Positions 32,102 through 42,971 of a stretch of DNA of 64,000 nucleotides are shown piece after piece (the stretch's first letter is position 1; each line of letters starts with the position of its first letter). Both the position numbers and the translations under genes were made by a program. The notes below the pieces were generated by a model. It did no database searches, was not told the DNA's origin, and saw only the letters and a program-made list of their open reading frames with translations. This DNA is from Lactarius indigo. Taxonomy: Eukaryota; Basidiomycota; Agaricomycetes; Russulales; Russulaceae. The stretch covers positions 372,001 to 436,000 of the forward strand of contig JAFKAC010000004.1 of the NCBI GenBank assembly GCA_025766275.1. The letters run 5' to 3'.

Positions 32102-33406
32102 TGTTATGGTTTCACTGTTACGCTCCACCAGCGTGAGTCCGACTTGGACACGAAATAGGTGTAATCGACTTAGCGAAAGTCAAGTGAATGGGGATCACAT
32201 GTCAACCCAACACAGGCTGAACAGGGGCACACTGGCACACGCTGCAGCAAAGGTGGAAGAAGGCTTACTCCTTGGCGAGTAGCAGTAGAGGCACTCTTAG
32301 TCCAGGACTAAGGCAGGCGAGAGACGAGTCAAGTGGTGGATTGAAGAAGACCAAGATGGGGACTCTTGGTCTTCTGAGACAACTATTTATACAGATACAC
32401 GCGGGCTTTAAAGTGCCGCTGGAACAGTAAGAAACCCGTAGTGTAACTAGCTCGAACCCTAGTACTGCTATCCTAGGAATGAGTCATACATGAGTCACAA
32501 TCACATGTGAACTACAATGCTGACTGATACAATGTAAGAGTCCATGACTAATGCTAATACTGGACCGTAGTCATAACCAGTCATGAGTCGTATACAAGCT
32601 GTAACAAAGTCCGTACTGTAACATTCACCCTCGTGACCTTGACAAACAGTGATATAAAGAATGCAATCATGAGATGAAGAAGAGGATGATGAAGAAAAGG
32701 CTGAGATAAGCCACAAACCATGAGATAAGTGTCCTGGCCCATGATATCATTGGACGTTCTGTAATGATGCGCAGAATTGTAGGTTCCACTAGCCTGGATA
32801 AGAGCAGACCCCAGTTGCCTGTCACATGACCCTGGCACATGACCTGGCTAGAATGCACTGGAAGAGTCCAGATGAGCTTGTGCCTGGCTGACTGATGCTA
32901 ACTGTGGATGACTCATAAATGATTACACTGTTACAATAAGGATGACTGATGCTCTGTTCTGATTAGTTGACCAACTGTATGCTGACTGATACTTACACAT
33001 TCCCAATGACACTCTTACTGTATGATTACTCAACCTAGGGTTGTTGTATTAGGGTTTCTGAGTTTGAACCTTATGATAGCTGGAGTATAAGTAGAGTAGC
33101 TTGTATCCCCTACACTCCAGCTTGAGATTCTGTGGAATTGTACCTGCTGTTTGCAGCTCTTTCCCTCTATCTTTTGAGCTGGGCTGTTTGCCACCCCTTT
33201 TGGCTGTCTGCCAATCCCCCTTTTCTCTCTTATCTGCCATCCTCTGCCTCTCAGTGCTTTTGCCTAACAGAGTGCTGCTAGAACCTTTGTCGACTAGGGG
33301 ATGCTTTGGCTGTATTTGCCCTTCCCCATAAGTTGGCTGATGATTTGGGGCATGGTGTTCCCACAGAACTGTCCAAGTTGGACACTATGCCCATACAAGT
33401 GTAACA
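32102..33406 (+). repeat. Solo LTR, family G, target duplication TCACT, with a nested LTR
   Basis: TGTTATGGTTTCAC...GTGTAACA. TCACT at 32097-32101 and 33407-33411 is perfect. Without the nested family C LTR it is about 792 bp and aligns with the reverse copy at 30627-31436. It also interrupts the MULE gene. TATAAG lies near 33088. Confidence 0.9.
32116..32623 (-). repeat. Solo LTR, family C, nested 14 bp inside a family G LTR; target duplication TTCAC
   Basis: 508 bp, TGTTACGCTCC...CTGTAACA on the plus strand, flanked by TTCAC at 32111-32115 and 32624-32628. It is about 14 bp longer than the other family C copies near its LTR start and is CpG-rich. Confidence 0.9.
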
Positions 33407-33960
33407 TCACTGACTATTGCCTTGGGATCTATGCCAGTGTGAATCATTTCCATCACAAGGTTTCGGATGCTATCTGACAGCCTGAGGAACCAAAGATTCT
33501 TATTGCCAAGCATGTGGTCATGCTGGCCTTCATACTTCCCAAGAATTGTGTCAGTGTGTGGATACTGTTTGACGATCAGGCAGCACCGGCAACCTGTTTT
33601 CATTGAGGGGATCTTTTGATCCCATTTGTGGGTGGTTTTACAATCTGACTTCCCACCTGAGAATTACCACAAGCACCTAAATGTGTGCTGTGCCTGCCAA
33701 TTTGGTGAGCTGGATTCCTCAGTGACACTCACGACAAATTTGATCATCTTCTCATGTTCCTTGGCAGCCAGCCAAACCAGGAACTTGTCCTCTTTAGCCC
33801 ACTCCAAGGGCATCTCCCCTTTCTCATGATCATAGGTAATGCTGCCATATGTGGGCTTCAGGTTCAGGTGTTTGCTGCAGCGCAGCTTTGTATCAGACAT
33901 GAGGTAGGTGCTACCCCTTTCGGTAATTGGGGGCCCTATGGGAATTTCAAAGGGGGGCAT

Positions 33961-34259
33961 TAGAGTGGGGGATTGGGAACAAGGATTTGTTTGTCCCTCT
34001 CCCCCCCTCCCACATATGACCCAAACAAATACACAGAGACACATTATTTATGTGCTGTTTATTTACTTTTAAGACACCTATTTACATCTGTTTTTCTACT
34101 GTGAAGAAATAAAATACAAAAAGGAAGAGAATGTTGAAGAAAGCGGAGTTGCAAACTGAGTTGCGGAGAAACGGGAAAACCGGACCGGACCGTGGAATCT
34201 TTGCGAAAAGTCAAAGACTTCAAACGAACCTTAGTGTGACGGTGTTATCCGAGAATTCA
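33961..34259. other. Boundary between transposon nest and genic DNA
   Basis: Up to about 34130 the sequence is AT-rich with very few CpG; from there on CpG is frequent. No gene was recognised. The right end of the MULE element probably lies here, but I could not find a terminal repeat. Confidence 0.4.
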
Positions 34260-34317
34260 ATGTCCGACCTTACACGCTCGCGCCGCACGCCCAAGTACGG
34301 TACAGTACCACATCGCA

Positions 34318-37122
34318 ATGACATCGACATATCCCTCGAGCTCGAGAACGACACCCTTTCTGCGCAATTACGCTCAGAAGAAGACTCCAGATATAGATGT
34401 CGCTAGTATCACCCGCAGTGTATTGCTCGACAACGCTGAGCACGTCGTCTCTTACGAGGGCACTGGTCAATACAGCGCGAATGGATCTGGTGCAGCAGCC
34501 TGCGGACTCGCAGCACTGAATTTTGCTAGAGTCGTCTTCTTAAAGGAGCAAGATGGTTTACGTGATGCACCTCTTCTACAGGCCGTGTTGTCGCCCGAGT
34601 GTGCAGAGGTACGGCATTATTACCCCTTACCCATCACCTCCCAGTATAGCCTCACCTCTCCAGGAAACCACTTCAGTGTGCGCGCAATGGTCAGGAAACC
34701 TTCACCTGGAGGTCGACGAAATCTGTCGCGTTCCCGCATTCGACAAAACTCTGAAGTTGAAGACAACGACATATGGTCAACCTGGAGTCCATTTCTTTAA
34801 ATCTTTAATCACGTAAGTGTGGGGGAATCATAATTGAATGGAGCAGTCGATAAGTCTCCTTTGAAGAGATTTGATCGACCTCGATTCTTCGGCGGTCGCT
34901 ATCATCACTCGTCCACCCGAGATCCTCGCTTGTTTGAAGCTGCAACTTTCGACACGCAACGTCTTCATCATATTCGACTCTCATCCGCGCCCGTCCTATC
35001 CTAATGGCGCTGGGGCGATTGTTAGCACCTCAGTGGAGAGTACTTCCCGTCGTCTCACCGAACTTCTTCCTACTGTTGACCTTCAAGATCGTATCCTTCA
35101 GTGGCAAGCGCAGCTCCTAAGCAATTGTAGTGGTCACGTCTTCGTGCCCCATAGTCTCGACACGTCTACGGCGGCGTTGTGGCAAGCGGTGCTGGAGTCT
35201 AGTCTCGCACAGCTATCTATGCAGGCAGAGATTTCGGATTTGCGCTCCCAGAAGGACTTTCAGGCCAGCGAGCAGCAGCGTCTGGAATCCGAACTTAAAG
35301 AGGTGGAAGAGCGATGTCGACGGCAAGAAAGGACGATTCAAGAACTTAGGTCTTCCGCAAGCAACACTCGTTCTCACCTTACAGGGATTCCCCACCGGCA
35401 CTCCTCATCACCGACATCTCGACAATTCAATCCGTCGTCATCCAAGTCGTCCCCTTCCACCGTCAGTCGATACACCGTCACGTCTCACTCCACCAGCTCA
35501 CGATCACCTGGCCCATATGAAACCCGTGGAAGCCCACCAGCACCACTATTTGGCGACGACAAACCCTCCTACGCGAAGCGCTTACAGGGTAAGTTTGACA
35601 ACGAAGACCGTGCCCTCCCCGTAGAACGAAACTCCGGTCGATACGCCACCACGTCTCACTCGGTTAGCACACGATCGATTGGGTCACGTGACCCCCCACC
35701 AGCTTACCTTGATCGAGACCGTGACGACGGTCTCTCGTACGCGAGGCGCTTGCAGAGTGATTTTGACGAGGAGGACCGTGCGCTCTCCGCCGAACGTACT
35801 GCCCTCAGTCGGTATACCACCACGTCACGTTCTACTAACTCAAGATCAGCTGGCCAACGTGACACCCGCGGGTCTTTCTTTGAACCGGACGACGGCCTCT
35901 CGTACGCGAGGGGCTTGCAGAGTGATTTTGATAGCGAAGACCGTGCGCTCTCCGCCGAACGTACCACCTTCAGTCGATACAATACCACGTCACACTCCAC
36001 TAACTCACGATCAGCTGGTCCACGTGACCTCCCCGGGGGCCCTTTCTTTGAACAGGACGACGGTCTCTCGTACGCGAGGCGCTTGCAGAATGAGTTCGAC
36101 AGTGAAGACCGCGCCCTCTCTGCAGAACGTAATAAGCTTTCCAAGAACATACAACAGGTGTTCCAGTGCGGGATATGCATGGAAGATATGCCTGAGGACT
36201 CTGTCGCTCGCCCAGATCCTTGTGGACACCCCTTCTGTCGGGAGTGCATGCGCGGATACGTTTCTAGTCGCCTCGAGGAACACAGATTCCCTGTACTATG
36301 CCCTACTTGCACTGCGGGTAAGGGTAAGGGTAAGGACGTCACTGGCGGTACGCGGATGTTCTCCTCTGCCTCATCAAATCTCTGAATGCTATATAGAAGT
36401 TTCACAGGCTCTCGCTCTAAACCTTGGGCTCACTGACGAGCAGTTCAGCATTTGGACCGAAATGGAGATGGTCGCGTTTTCCGTGCTTCTGCACTGTCGA
36501 AAGTACGCCGTCCGCGGCATCTGCGCGCCTGCTTACTAATCATCGGATAGGTGTGAGCGGTCGATGTTCGTGGCGAGAGATGAACACGATGAAGCAAAGA
36601 TTATTCCATGTCCGCTTCCGGACTGTAGCCACGCTTGGTGCAAGCAGTGTCAACAAACGATCGACTTCGATGGACCAAAGCACTCTTGCGACGGCACATC
36701 GGAACTAGATCACTTAATGAAGCAACAAGGATGGAAGTATTGCCCATGTATGCCCCATTCTAGCCTTTTGGTTGCCCCTATCATCATTCAACCCATTCCA
36801 CTTCCCTTCTAGCTTGCAAGACACCGATTCAGAAAGTGTCGGGATGCAATCACATGTCGGTGCGTTTCTACTGTGACTTGGCGTTTATTCGGCAATCGGT
36901 TGAACCCTCTCACCGTAGTGTATGACCCCCGCATGCAACACGTAAGCGCTAGTCTAACCGCGCGCTCTTGAGCAGGTCTCTGATGCAGAATTTTTGACCA
37001 GACACTTCTGCTACCTTTGTGGCGGCCTGATCGTGAAGTCGGCTTTGGGCCAGGAAGTCAGGGAAGCGACCTCGAACCACTTTAGCTCAAACTGTGCGCT
37101 CTTCGAGGTGCCTGGAGAGTGA
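34318..37122 (+). CDS. RBR-type E3 ubiquitin ligase with protease-like N-domain and four MIU-like repeats
   Basis: Predicted introns: 34609-34663, 34813-34866, 36318-36396, 36503-36550, 36748-36812, 36860-36918 and 36942-37001; the exons join in phase to about 794 residues. The N-terminal domain has SGAAACGLAALN and, after intron 2, FIIFDSHPRP: a Cys/His pair as in papain-fold deubiquitinases of MINDY-like type (inferred). A coiled coil follows (about 35215-35350). Next come four repeats of S-Y-A-x-x-LQ-x-x-FD-x-EDRAL-x-x-ER, resembling MIU ubiquitin-binding helices. Then RING1 (CGICMEDM...CGHPFC...CPTC), IBR (CERSMFV...CPLPDCSHAWC) and the catalytic RING2 (CPSCKTPIQKVSGCNHMSC...HFCYLCGG). 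The start is uncertain: an ATG at 34260 in another frame reads MSDLTRSRRT and NDTLSAQLRSEED, which also looks genuine. Confidence 0.82.
36318..36335 (+). promoter_or_regulatory. Three tandem 5' splice sites in the RBR gene
   Basis: GTAAGG occurs three times in a row at the end of the RING1 exon. Each could serve as donor, and use of the second or third would add two or four residues without changing the frame. Confidence 0.4.
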
Positions 37123-38646
37123 AGCCACCAATTACTCAAGATACCCGAAATGTGCATTGTCGTTGAAATGACCGGGCATTGCCACAACATTCCATCATTC
37201 TTGCGAAGAATGCTTAGACCTTTGCTACCGAGTACTAACGATTCACGACGACACTATGTAGCAGCTATAATTCTTCTCTGTATTTCATATCCTGTCCAAC
37301 TAGCCAATTGTTGTTTGTTGTCTTCGCGCATGCAGAGGTCACCTGTGTTCCCCCTGTGACGTACTTCAAACACAAGGGTTTCAGAGTGGGTCACTCACTT
37401 CCAGATTTCCGGAAACCGTGGTTTTCCTTTCCCGTCCTTCGTTGACCGTGTAAAGCCCCTGCGATGCGCACCGACGTTGCTCTAGGCCAGTCTTCTGCGC
37501 GAGTACATACATGTTCGGTCGTAGTACGGGTTACACATTCATCGGGAAACCGCAATCACCACCAGCCACTTCTGAACGCCTTAAGTTCCGGCAGGAGTGG
37601 TGCACAAAGACCTGGTCTGACGGTCGATCCAGAAGTCTAATTTGACATTCTTTACAGAGTAACGTACATAGCGAGCGCAGACGAGCTTCGGGTCAGAACT
37701 TTCTATACCGATCGTAAGTTACTGGTGTTGAGTACCCTGCATGTTAATTTGAAGCAAGCTCGTGAATCAAGCAACGTGTGCCTGTGTCAGGGCATATTCT
37801 GAAACCAGCTTGGATGTTGCGTTTATGTTTGGCCAATTTGTTCCGTTCGCAGCTCGTCGCAGCAGGACAGTGCAGTTATGGTGGCACTGCGGCCGGCCAA
37901 TGGGGCCCGCCGCCCGGCAAAGTCGATGGTCCGAGCCGGTACGGCGACCAGATTCCTTTCCGTGCTCCATCATGACTGACTTCAGTTACGCTCGTCTTCC
38001 GCGCACATGTACACATGGGAGGAATCGCGCCGGGGCATTTCTATTTCGAACACGACCATATCGAAGTTCGAAGCTCTACGAGGCGCGCAGAACGAAGATT
38101 CTAGCGACCAAACACATCGGAGTTTCCAAAGGGCAGGGGGGTCACTGGCAATTGCACATCCCGCAAATCTGCCAAAAAGCTTTTGAGTTTGATCTATGCT
38201 CGAAACACGCGCCAACTCGAACAAGCACGGAAATGTGAATAACATAAGCAATGGCGCAGCCCTGGATGGCCAATATCTGCGGCGGGTCCTTCTGCTGACG
38301 CTCGGAACTCACGGACCACATGATGCTCGAGAGGCCAGTGTCGGCATGCCTCATGCCATACACTTGTGTCGGCTTCGATCAGGCGGCGAGAAGTTTCATA
38401 CCGTTGGGCGCGCTTCTATTGATTGTATGGTTCCTACTTCTCTAGGCCCTCAACGTCCCGGGGAAGGACGCATTCAGGTGCAAGATTCCGCGGGGTTCTT
38501 CCGAGGAGATTTGTTATAAGAGGGGATGGTACGCTTTCCTTATCAACCTCCTTCGTCTGCCAGAGTTCTGAACACACGCTTTCTTTTTCCCTTTACAAAA
38601 TCCGCTTTTTCCCTCCTTCCTCTCTGTAAACTACATCTGCCTAGCT
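37123..38646. other. Intergenic region, no gene recognised
   Basis: Several open frames up to about 160 codons exist on both strands but have no family-like content, no consistent intron pattern and no clear repeats. The last 60 bp before the next ATG are pyrimidine-rich, as is usual for fungal promoters. Confidence 0.5.
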
Positions 38647-40153
38647 ATGCCCTCTCGATCTCGCAAGAACATTTCCCTAGAAAGGGACACTAGGTCGTAC
38701 AATGATTCAGTGGGGACCAAGTATGAATCGGCACAAGAGTACTATACCCGCTTTCCCAACCGCTGGGCCCGCATTCGGTGCGACGTGGTCACTAATCGCT
38801 CGATCGACCAGTTGACTGACTTGTCCGTTGTCTATACCAGTGATTATATCCGCGAGCCAGCCGCAGAAATGATTGGGACGATGATCCTCATCCTATTCGG
38901 AAATGGTGTCGACTGCCAGGTCGTACTTGGTGGCAGCACTAAGGTGTTCTCGGCCCCCAAAGGCGACTACTTTTCACTGAACACCGGATGGGCAATTGGT
39001 GAGGCGTATTCCGCTCTAGCTGGATAATCGGAGCTGACTCCAGGACTTGTATGTTGCCAGGCGGTGCACTCGGCGTATGGGTCTCAGGTGGCATATCAGG
39101 TGGACATCTTAACCCCGTCGTACGTCATTACACATCGTGGCGCCTATCTCGGCTAAGGCTTTGTCCTGACCGTCTTTCCAATGAACCGTGCAGGTGACCA
39201 TCTGTTCGGCCCTCTTCCGTGGGCTCTCGTGGAAGAAAGTGCCGCTGTACATCTTTGGCCAGATCTTGGGCGCGTACTTGGGTAGCCTGTTCGTATACTC
39301 CAACTACTTCCACGCGATCGACTTGTTCGAGGGTGGGAAAGGCGTACGTACCGTACCCGGCACTGCATCTCTTTTCGCTACATACTCAGTAAGCTCCAAA
39401 CCGGAAGAACTAAATACGCTGATTCCTGACGAATGCGTTCGCGTGCCCCATTTAGGCACCATATATGCCCGCCGCGAACTGCTTCTTTGATGAGGTGAGC
39501 TCCACAAAGCTTTTATTGTCTGCATAAGTGCTCACCCGCGCTTTATTCACTCTGTAGTTCCTCGGCACGTTCCTCCTTTTGATCGTCGTTTGGGCGGTCA
39601 CAGATCCGCGCAACGGCCCCCCTCCCTCTGGGATGGTCCCGCTTGTTATTTTCTTCGCCATATTGGGGATTGGTGCCGCATTCGGAATGCAGACAGGTCA
39701 ATCCAATCGAAGGCTCTTGGTTGTTGGCGCGGAATTCTGACATCAAATACAGGTTACGCAATCAATCCAGCACGTGATCTCGGTCCCCGGCTTATGACTT
39801 GGACCGTTGGATACGGCCGAGAAGGTGCGAGCAAAAGCAGAGATCAAGTCGAGAATAAGAACTGATCATCTTGCAGTGTTCAACTACCGTAGTCAATACT
39901 GGCTCTGGTGCCCGATCCTTGGCTCTTTTTCTGGGGGTATCGTTGCGTGCTTCGTCTATGACTTGCTCCTTTACGTTGGCCCCGACAGCTTCATCAACAA
40001 GCCGTAAGTTTTATGATGACTCTGAACCCATATTTCGTTCAAATTGAGATCGCTTTCAGGAGCACAACTGCACGCCAGTATCTCGCCACTCATCCAAAAC
40101 ACGAAGACAGTACCACCTTGACTACACATCCATCCTCTTTGAACGGGGTTTGA
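38647..40153 (+). CDS. Aquaglyceroporin (MIP family channel)
   Basis: Eight exons: 38647-38998, 39061-39119, 39194-39388, 39456-39494, 39558-39696, 39753-39824, 39877-40003 and 40060-40153. All junctions keep phase and give 358 residues. It is a membrane channel for water, glycerol or other small solutes. Evidence: first helix EPAAEMIGTMILILFG; GGHLNPV for the first half-helix; the second signature INPARDLGPR, where the Asp after NPAR marks the glycerol-permeable group; and six hydrophobic segments. The cytoplasmic N-terminus of about 75 residues and C-terminus of about 40 are typical of fungal members. The first motif is NPV rather than NPA. The motif NPV spans intron 2 (39120-39193) immediately after Val. 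Confidence 0.92.
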
Positions 40154-40311
40154 TTGGCCGATTTCTCTATTCTTTTTTTCTGTCTCTGGGTTGAGGGCCG
40201 CTTGGCAATAAAATTAGCCCCGATATTTATTTCACATGTGCTGTGGTCCCTCGTAATTTCGTGTATAATAGGCTGTTATGAGTCACCTTGAGTCAACTGA
40301 ATAGAACCACG

Positions 40312-42971
40312 ATGAGCATTGTCGCCTTGTATCGCGGTCTCCTCGAACCTTTTTCGCGTCGTTGTACCATTTCGCCCACCATGGCGACCCGCTCTTTTTC
40401 TCAGGAAGACTCACAGCTGATCGCCGACCTCCATTCGTTGAACAAAAAGTCGCCAAAGCTCGCCAAGCCCGTTCAATATGCTGCACCGGCCCTCCCAGAT
40501 GTCACCGTGGAGAGTTGGAAGATGAACGAATTCAAGTACTATGACGTTCCATCCCCATTCCCGACCCTCGCACGTGGGCTGTTTTCGATTAAGGAGAATG
40601 GGGATGAACCACGATATCGAATCGTCGCAAGAGGATACGACAAATTCTTCAACATCGGAGAGGTTCCATGGACGACCGTGCGTTCCTCTCGTACGCGCAT
40701 GCCCCATTCTAACCTTATCTCCAGTGGTCATCTCTAGAGGCTCACACCAAGCCACCGTATACCCTGACGCTCAAATCGAACGGATGCATCATTTTCGTCG
40801 CGGCTCTGTCGCCGTCCAAGCTCTTGGTCACATCCAAACACTCAATAGGGCCCGTGCATGGTGCCCCGGAGAGCCACGCTCAGGCCGGCGAGCGTTGGCT
40901 ACGTCATCATCTAAAACAGGCCGGAAAGACGACGGAACAGCTCGCGGAGACACTATGGGCAAAGAACTGGACAGTGGCAGCTGAGGTACGTCGTCCGTCC
41001 CACATCCACACCACCCAAACCACGACTTTTCTCGTAGCTCTGCGACGACGGATTCGAGGAGCACGTCCTCCCGTACTCCCCCGAAAAGACCGGCCTGCAC
41101 TTACACGGGATCAACGAATGCTCGGGGCACTTCCGGACGCAGCCCACTGCCGTCGTCGAGGCGTTCGCGCGCGAATGGGGCTTCATCCCCACGCCGTCGT
41201 TCGAGCTCCCGTCCGTGCAGGACGTCAAGACGTTCACGGAGGAGATCGGACGCAGCGGGACGTGGAACGGCGAGGCGCTCGAGGGCTTCGTCGTGCGCTC
41301 GACCGTCGCCCCTATCCCCACAGACCGACGTGCCGCCGCTGACGGTCGGCCGCCGTATGCCGCGGGCTCGTCTTTCTTCTTCAAAGTCAAGTTCGACGAG
41401 CCGTACATGATGTACCGCGACTGGCGCGAAATCACAAAGACGCTGCTTGCGCGCGGCGAGGCGGCGAACCCGTCGAAGAGCAGGATGGCGCGTCCGGAAA
41501 CGAAGGTGTATGTCAAGTGGGTCAAGGATGAGATCAAGAACCACCCGGAGCTGTTTGAGGGCTATACGAGGGGCCATGGGATCATCGCTACTAGGGAGCG
41601 GTTCCTTCGGTGGTTGGAGACGGGCGAGGGAGAGCGCGATAAGGAGAAGGTAGAGAGCGCTGAGAGGGTTTCTGCGCCATCCGATAAAAAGTTTGGAAAG
41701 ACGATCATCATGCCTATCGCGGTCCCCGGTGTCGGTGCGTTGTACAGTCCGTTTATCTGGTGGCGCTGCTGAACGTCACATCAAGGAAAAACAACCATTG
41801 CCGTGGCTCTTGCGGAGCTGTTCCAATTCGGGCACACACAGAGCGATGATGTCCGGGCCAAAAAGCGGGGCCCCGCTTTCATTCAAAACGTCAAGAAACT
41901 CTTGCGAGATCATGACGTGGTCATAGCCGACAAGTTGCGTGAATAAGTTATCCTGTCTTCCCACCTCGCTCAACCAAACAATCACGCAGAAATAACCATC
42001 TCCACATGCACCGTCGGGACCTCAAGGATGCCATCAAGGGCATGTACCCACCCGTACGCCTTCTCGCCCTCAATTGGTCGCTCGACCAGCCCCACGCGGA
42101 GATCCACCGTATCTGCGCAGACCGCATCATGGCACGTGGCGCGAATCACCAGACACTGCACAGCGACGAACAAGGCAAAGCCCACGAGAGCGTCGTATGG
42201 CGCTTCTTGATCGACACGGAGCCACTCGCAGAAGACGAAGCAGACACGGTGATCGAGATGGACGTACGGGAGGACCTCGAGCACGCGCTCTCACGCGCAG
42301 TCGACGCGGTCGTGCGCGTGCTAGCACTGCCCCGTCCAGACACCGAGCGCATCGGCGAGGCACTTGCCAGGGCACGCGGGTATCGCCCCGCGCGCACCGA
42401 CGCGGAGTCGCAGCAGCAGCAGCGGAAACGTAGTGCGCCCCCGCGGTACTTCGGCATGCTCGCGGAGGTCGACCTCGTCAGCACACTCGACGCGCCAATA
42501 ACCTCCGCGCACAACGGAAACGCCCTGCGCGAATTCTGGGACGCTCTCAAGGCGCGCGCGGGCGTCGCGCGTCGTCCGCACGTCACGATCGTGCACAGCA
42601 AGCAGCTGCCGGAGTGCTTGGACCTCTGGGAGCGCTGCACTGCGCTGTATGCGCTCCCCGCGCCGCCGCTGTTCCGCGCGCGGCTTGGCCACGTCGTGGC
42701 GAATGAGCGCATCATGGCGGCGACGGTTGAGGATCTGCGTGTGGACGATCCTGAGGCGGACGAGGCGCAGGCGGGGACCGCGTTCGTCTCGCAGCTTGGT
42801 CGTGCGCTGCGCGATAGCTTGCACGTTACGATTGGAGTGCGGGACGCGGATGTGCTGCCGGTCGAGGCGGGCGCGCTGGTTGCGTCTTTCAGGAAGGGTG
42901 CGACGGGCTTGCAGAGCGTGCCGTTGGAAAATGTGTACATCAGGGGGAGAATCCAGGGTCTGTTCAGTTGA
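40312..42971 (+). CDS. TRL1: tRNA ligase, fungal three-domain type
   Basis: Exons 40312-40677, 40725-40985, 41038-41734, 41786-41933 and 41990-42971 join in phase to 817 residues, close to the yeast protein (827). The enzyme seals tRNA halves after intron removal and joins HAC1-type mRNA in the unfolded protein response. Ligase domain: KSNG nucleotidyl-transfer motif (Lys about 139), EGFVVRS and FFFKVKFDEPY. Polynucleotide kinase domain: P-loop PGVGKTT (about 440, formed across intron 3). Cyclic phosphodiesterase domain: two HVT motifs (about residues 688 and 769). The C-terminal exons are markedly GC-rich. An alternative ATG at 40381 (ACCATGGCG) has a stronger context; the extra 23 residues are basic and hydrophobic. 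Confidence 0.93.

Larger units (their letters stand above)
29909..33960 (-). pseudogene. MULE-type transposase gene, broken by LTR insertions and stops
   Basis: Reading on the minus strand with LTRs removed: an N-terminal zinc-cluster region (33960-33412: WQAQHTFRC, then a TAA where CAA is likely, SMKTGCRCCLIVKQYPHTDTILGKY); a transposase core (31760-31437: VDATHNTT, ITMSDCDKVQMNAVKAM); the continuation LCWWHVLHAMQMHF and YLETHWMDIVPLWAG (30626-30337); and a C-terminal SWIM-type finger CNCPDWPRVELCKH (about 29960). An intron of about 65 bp seems to separate the last two blocks. This architecture is that of Mutator-like transposases. Frameshifts and C-to-T stops show it is dead. Terminal inverted repeats were not identified. 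Confidence 0.72.

Noticed and set aside
36316..36340. GGTAAG repeats as telomere-like DNA
   Set aside because: Only three units, not the fungal telomere repeat TTAGGG in register, and explained as splice donors.
37762..38238. 158-codon plus-strand frame
   Set aside because: No motif, no conserved composition and no supporting splice pattern; likely chance.
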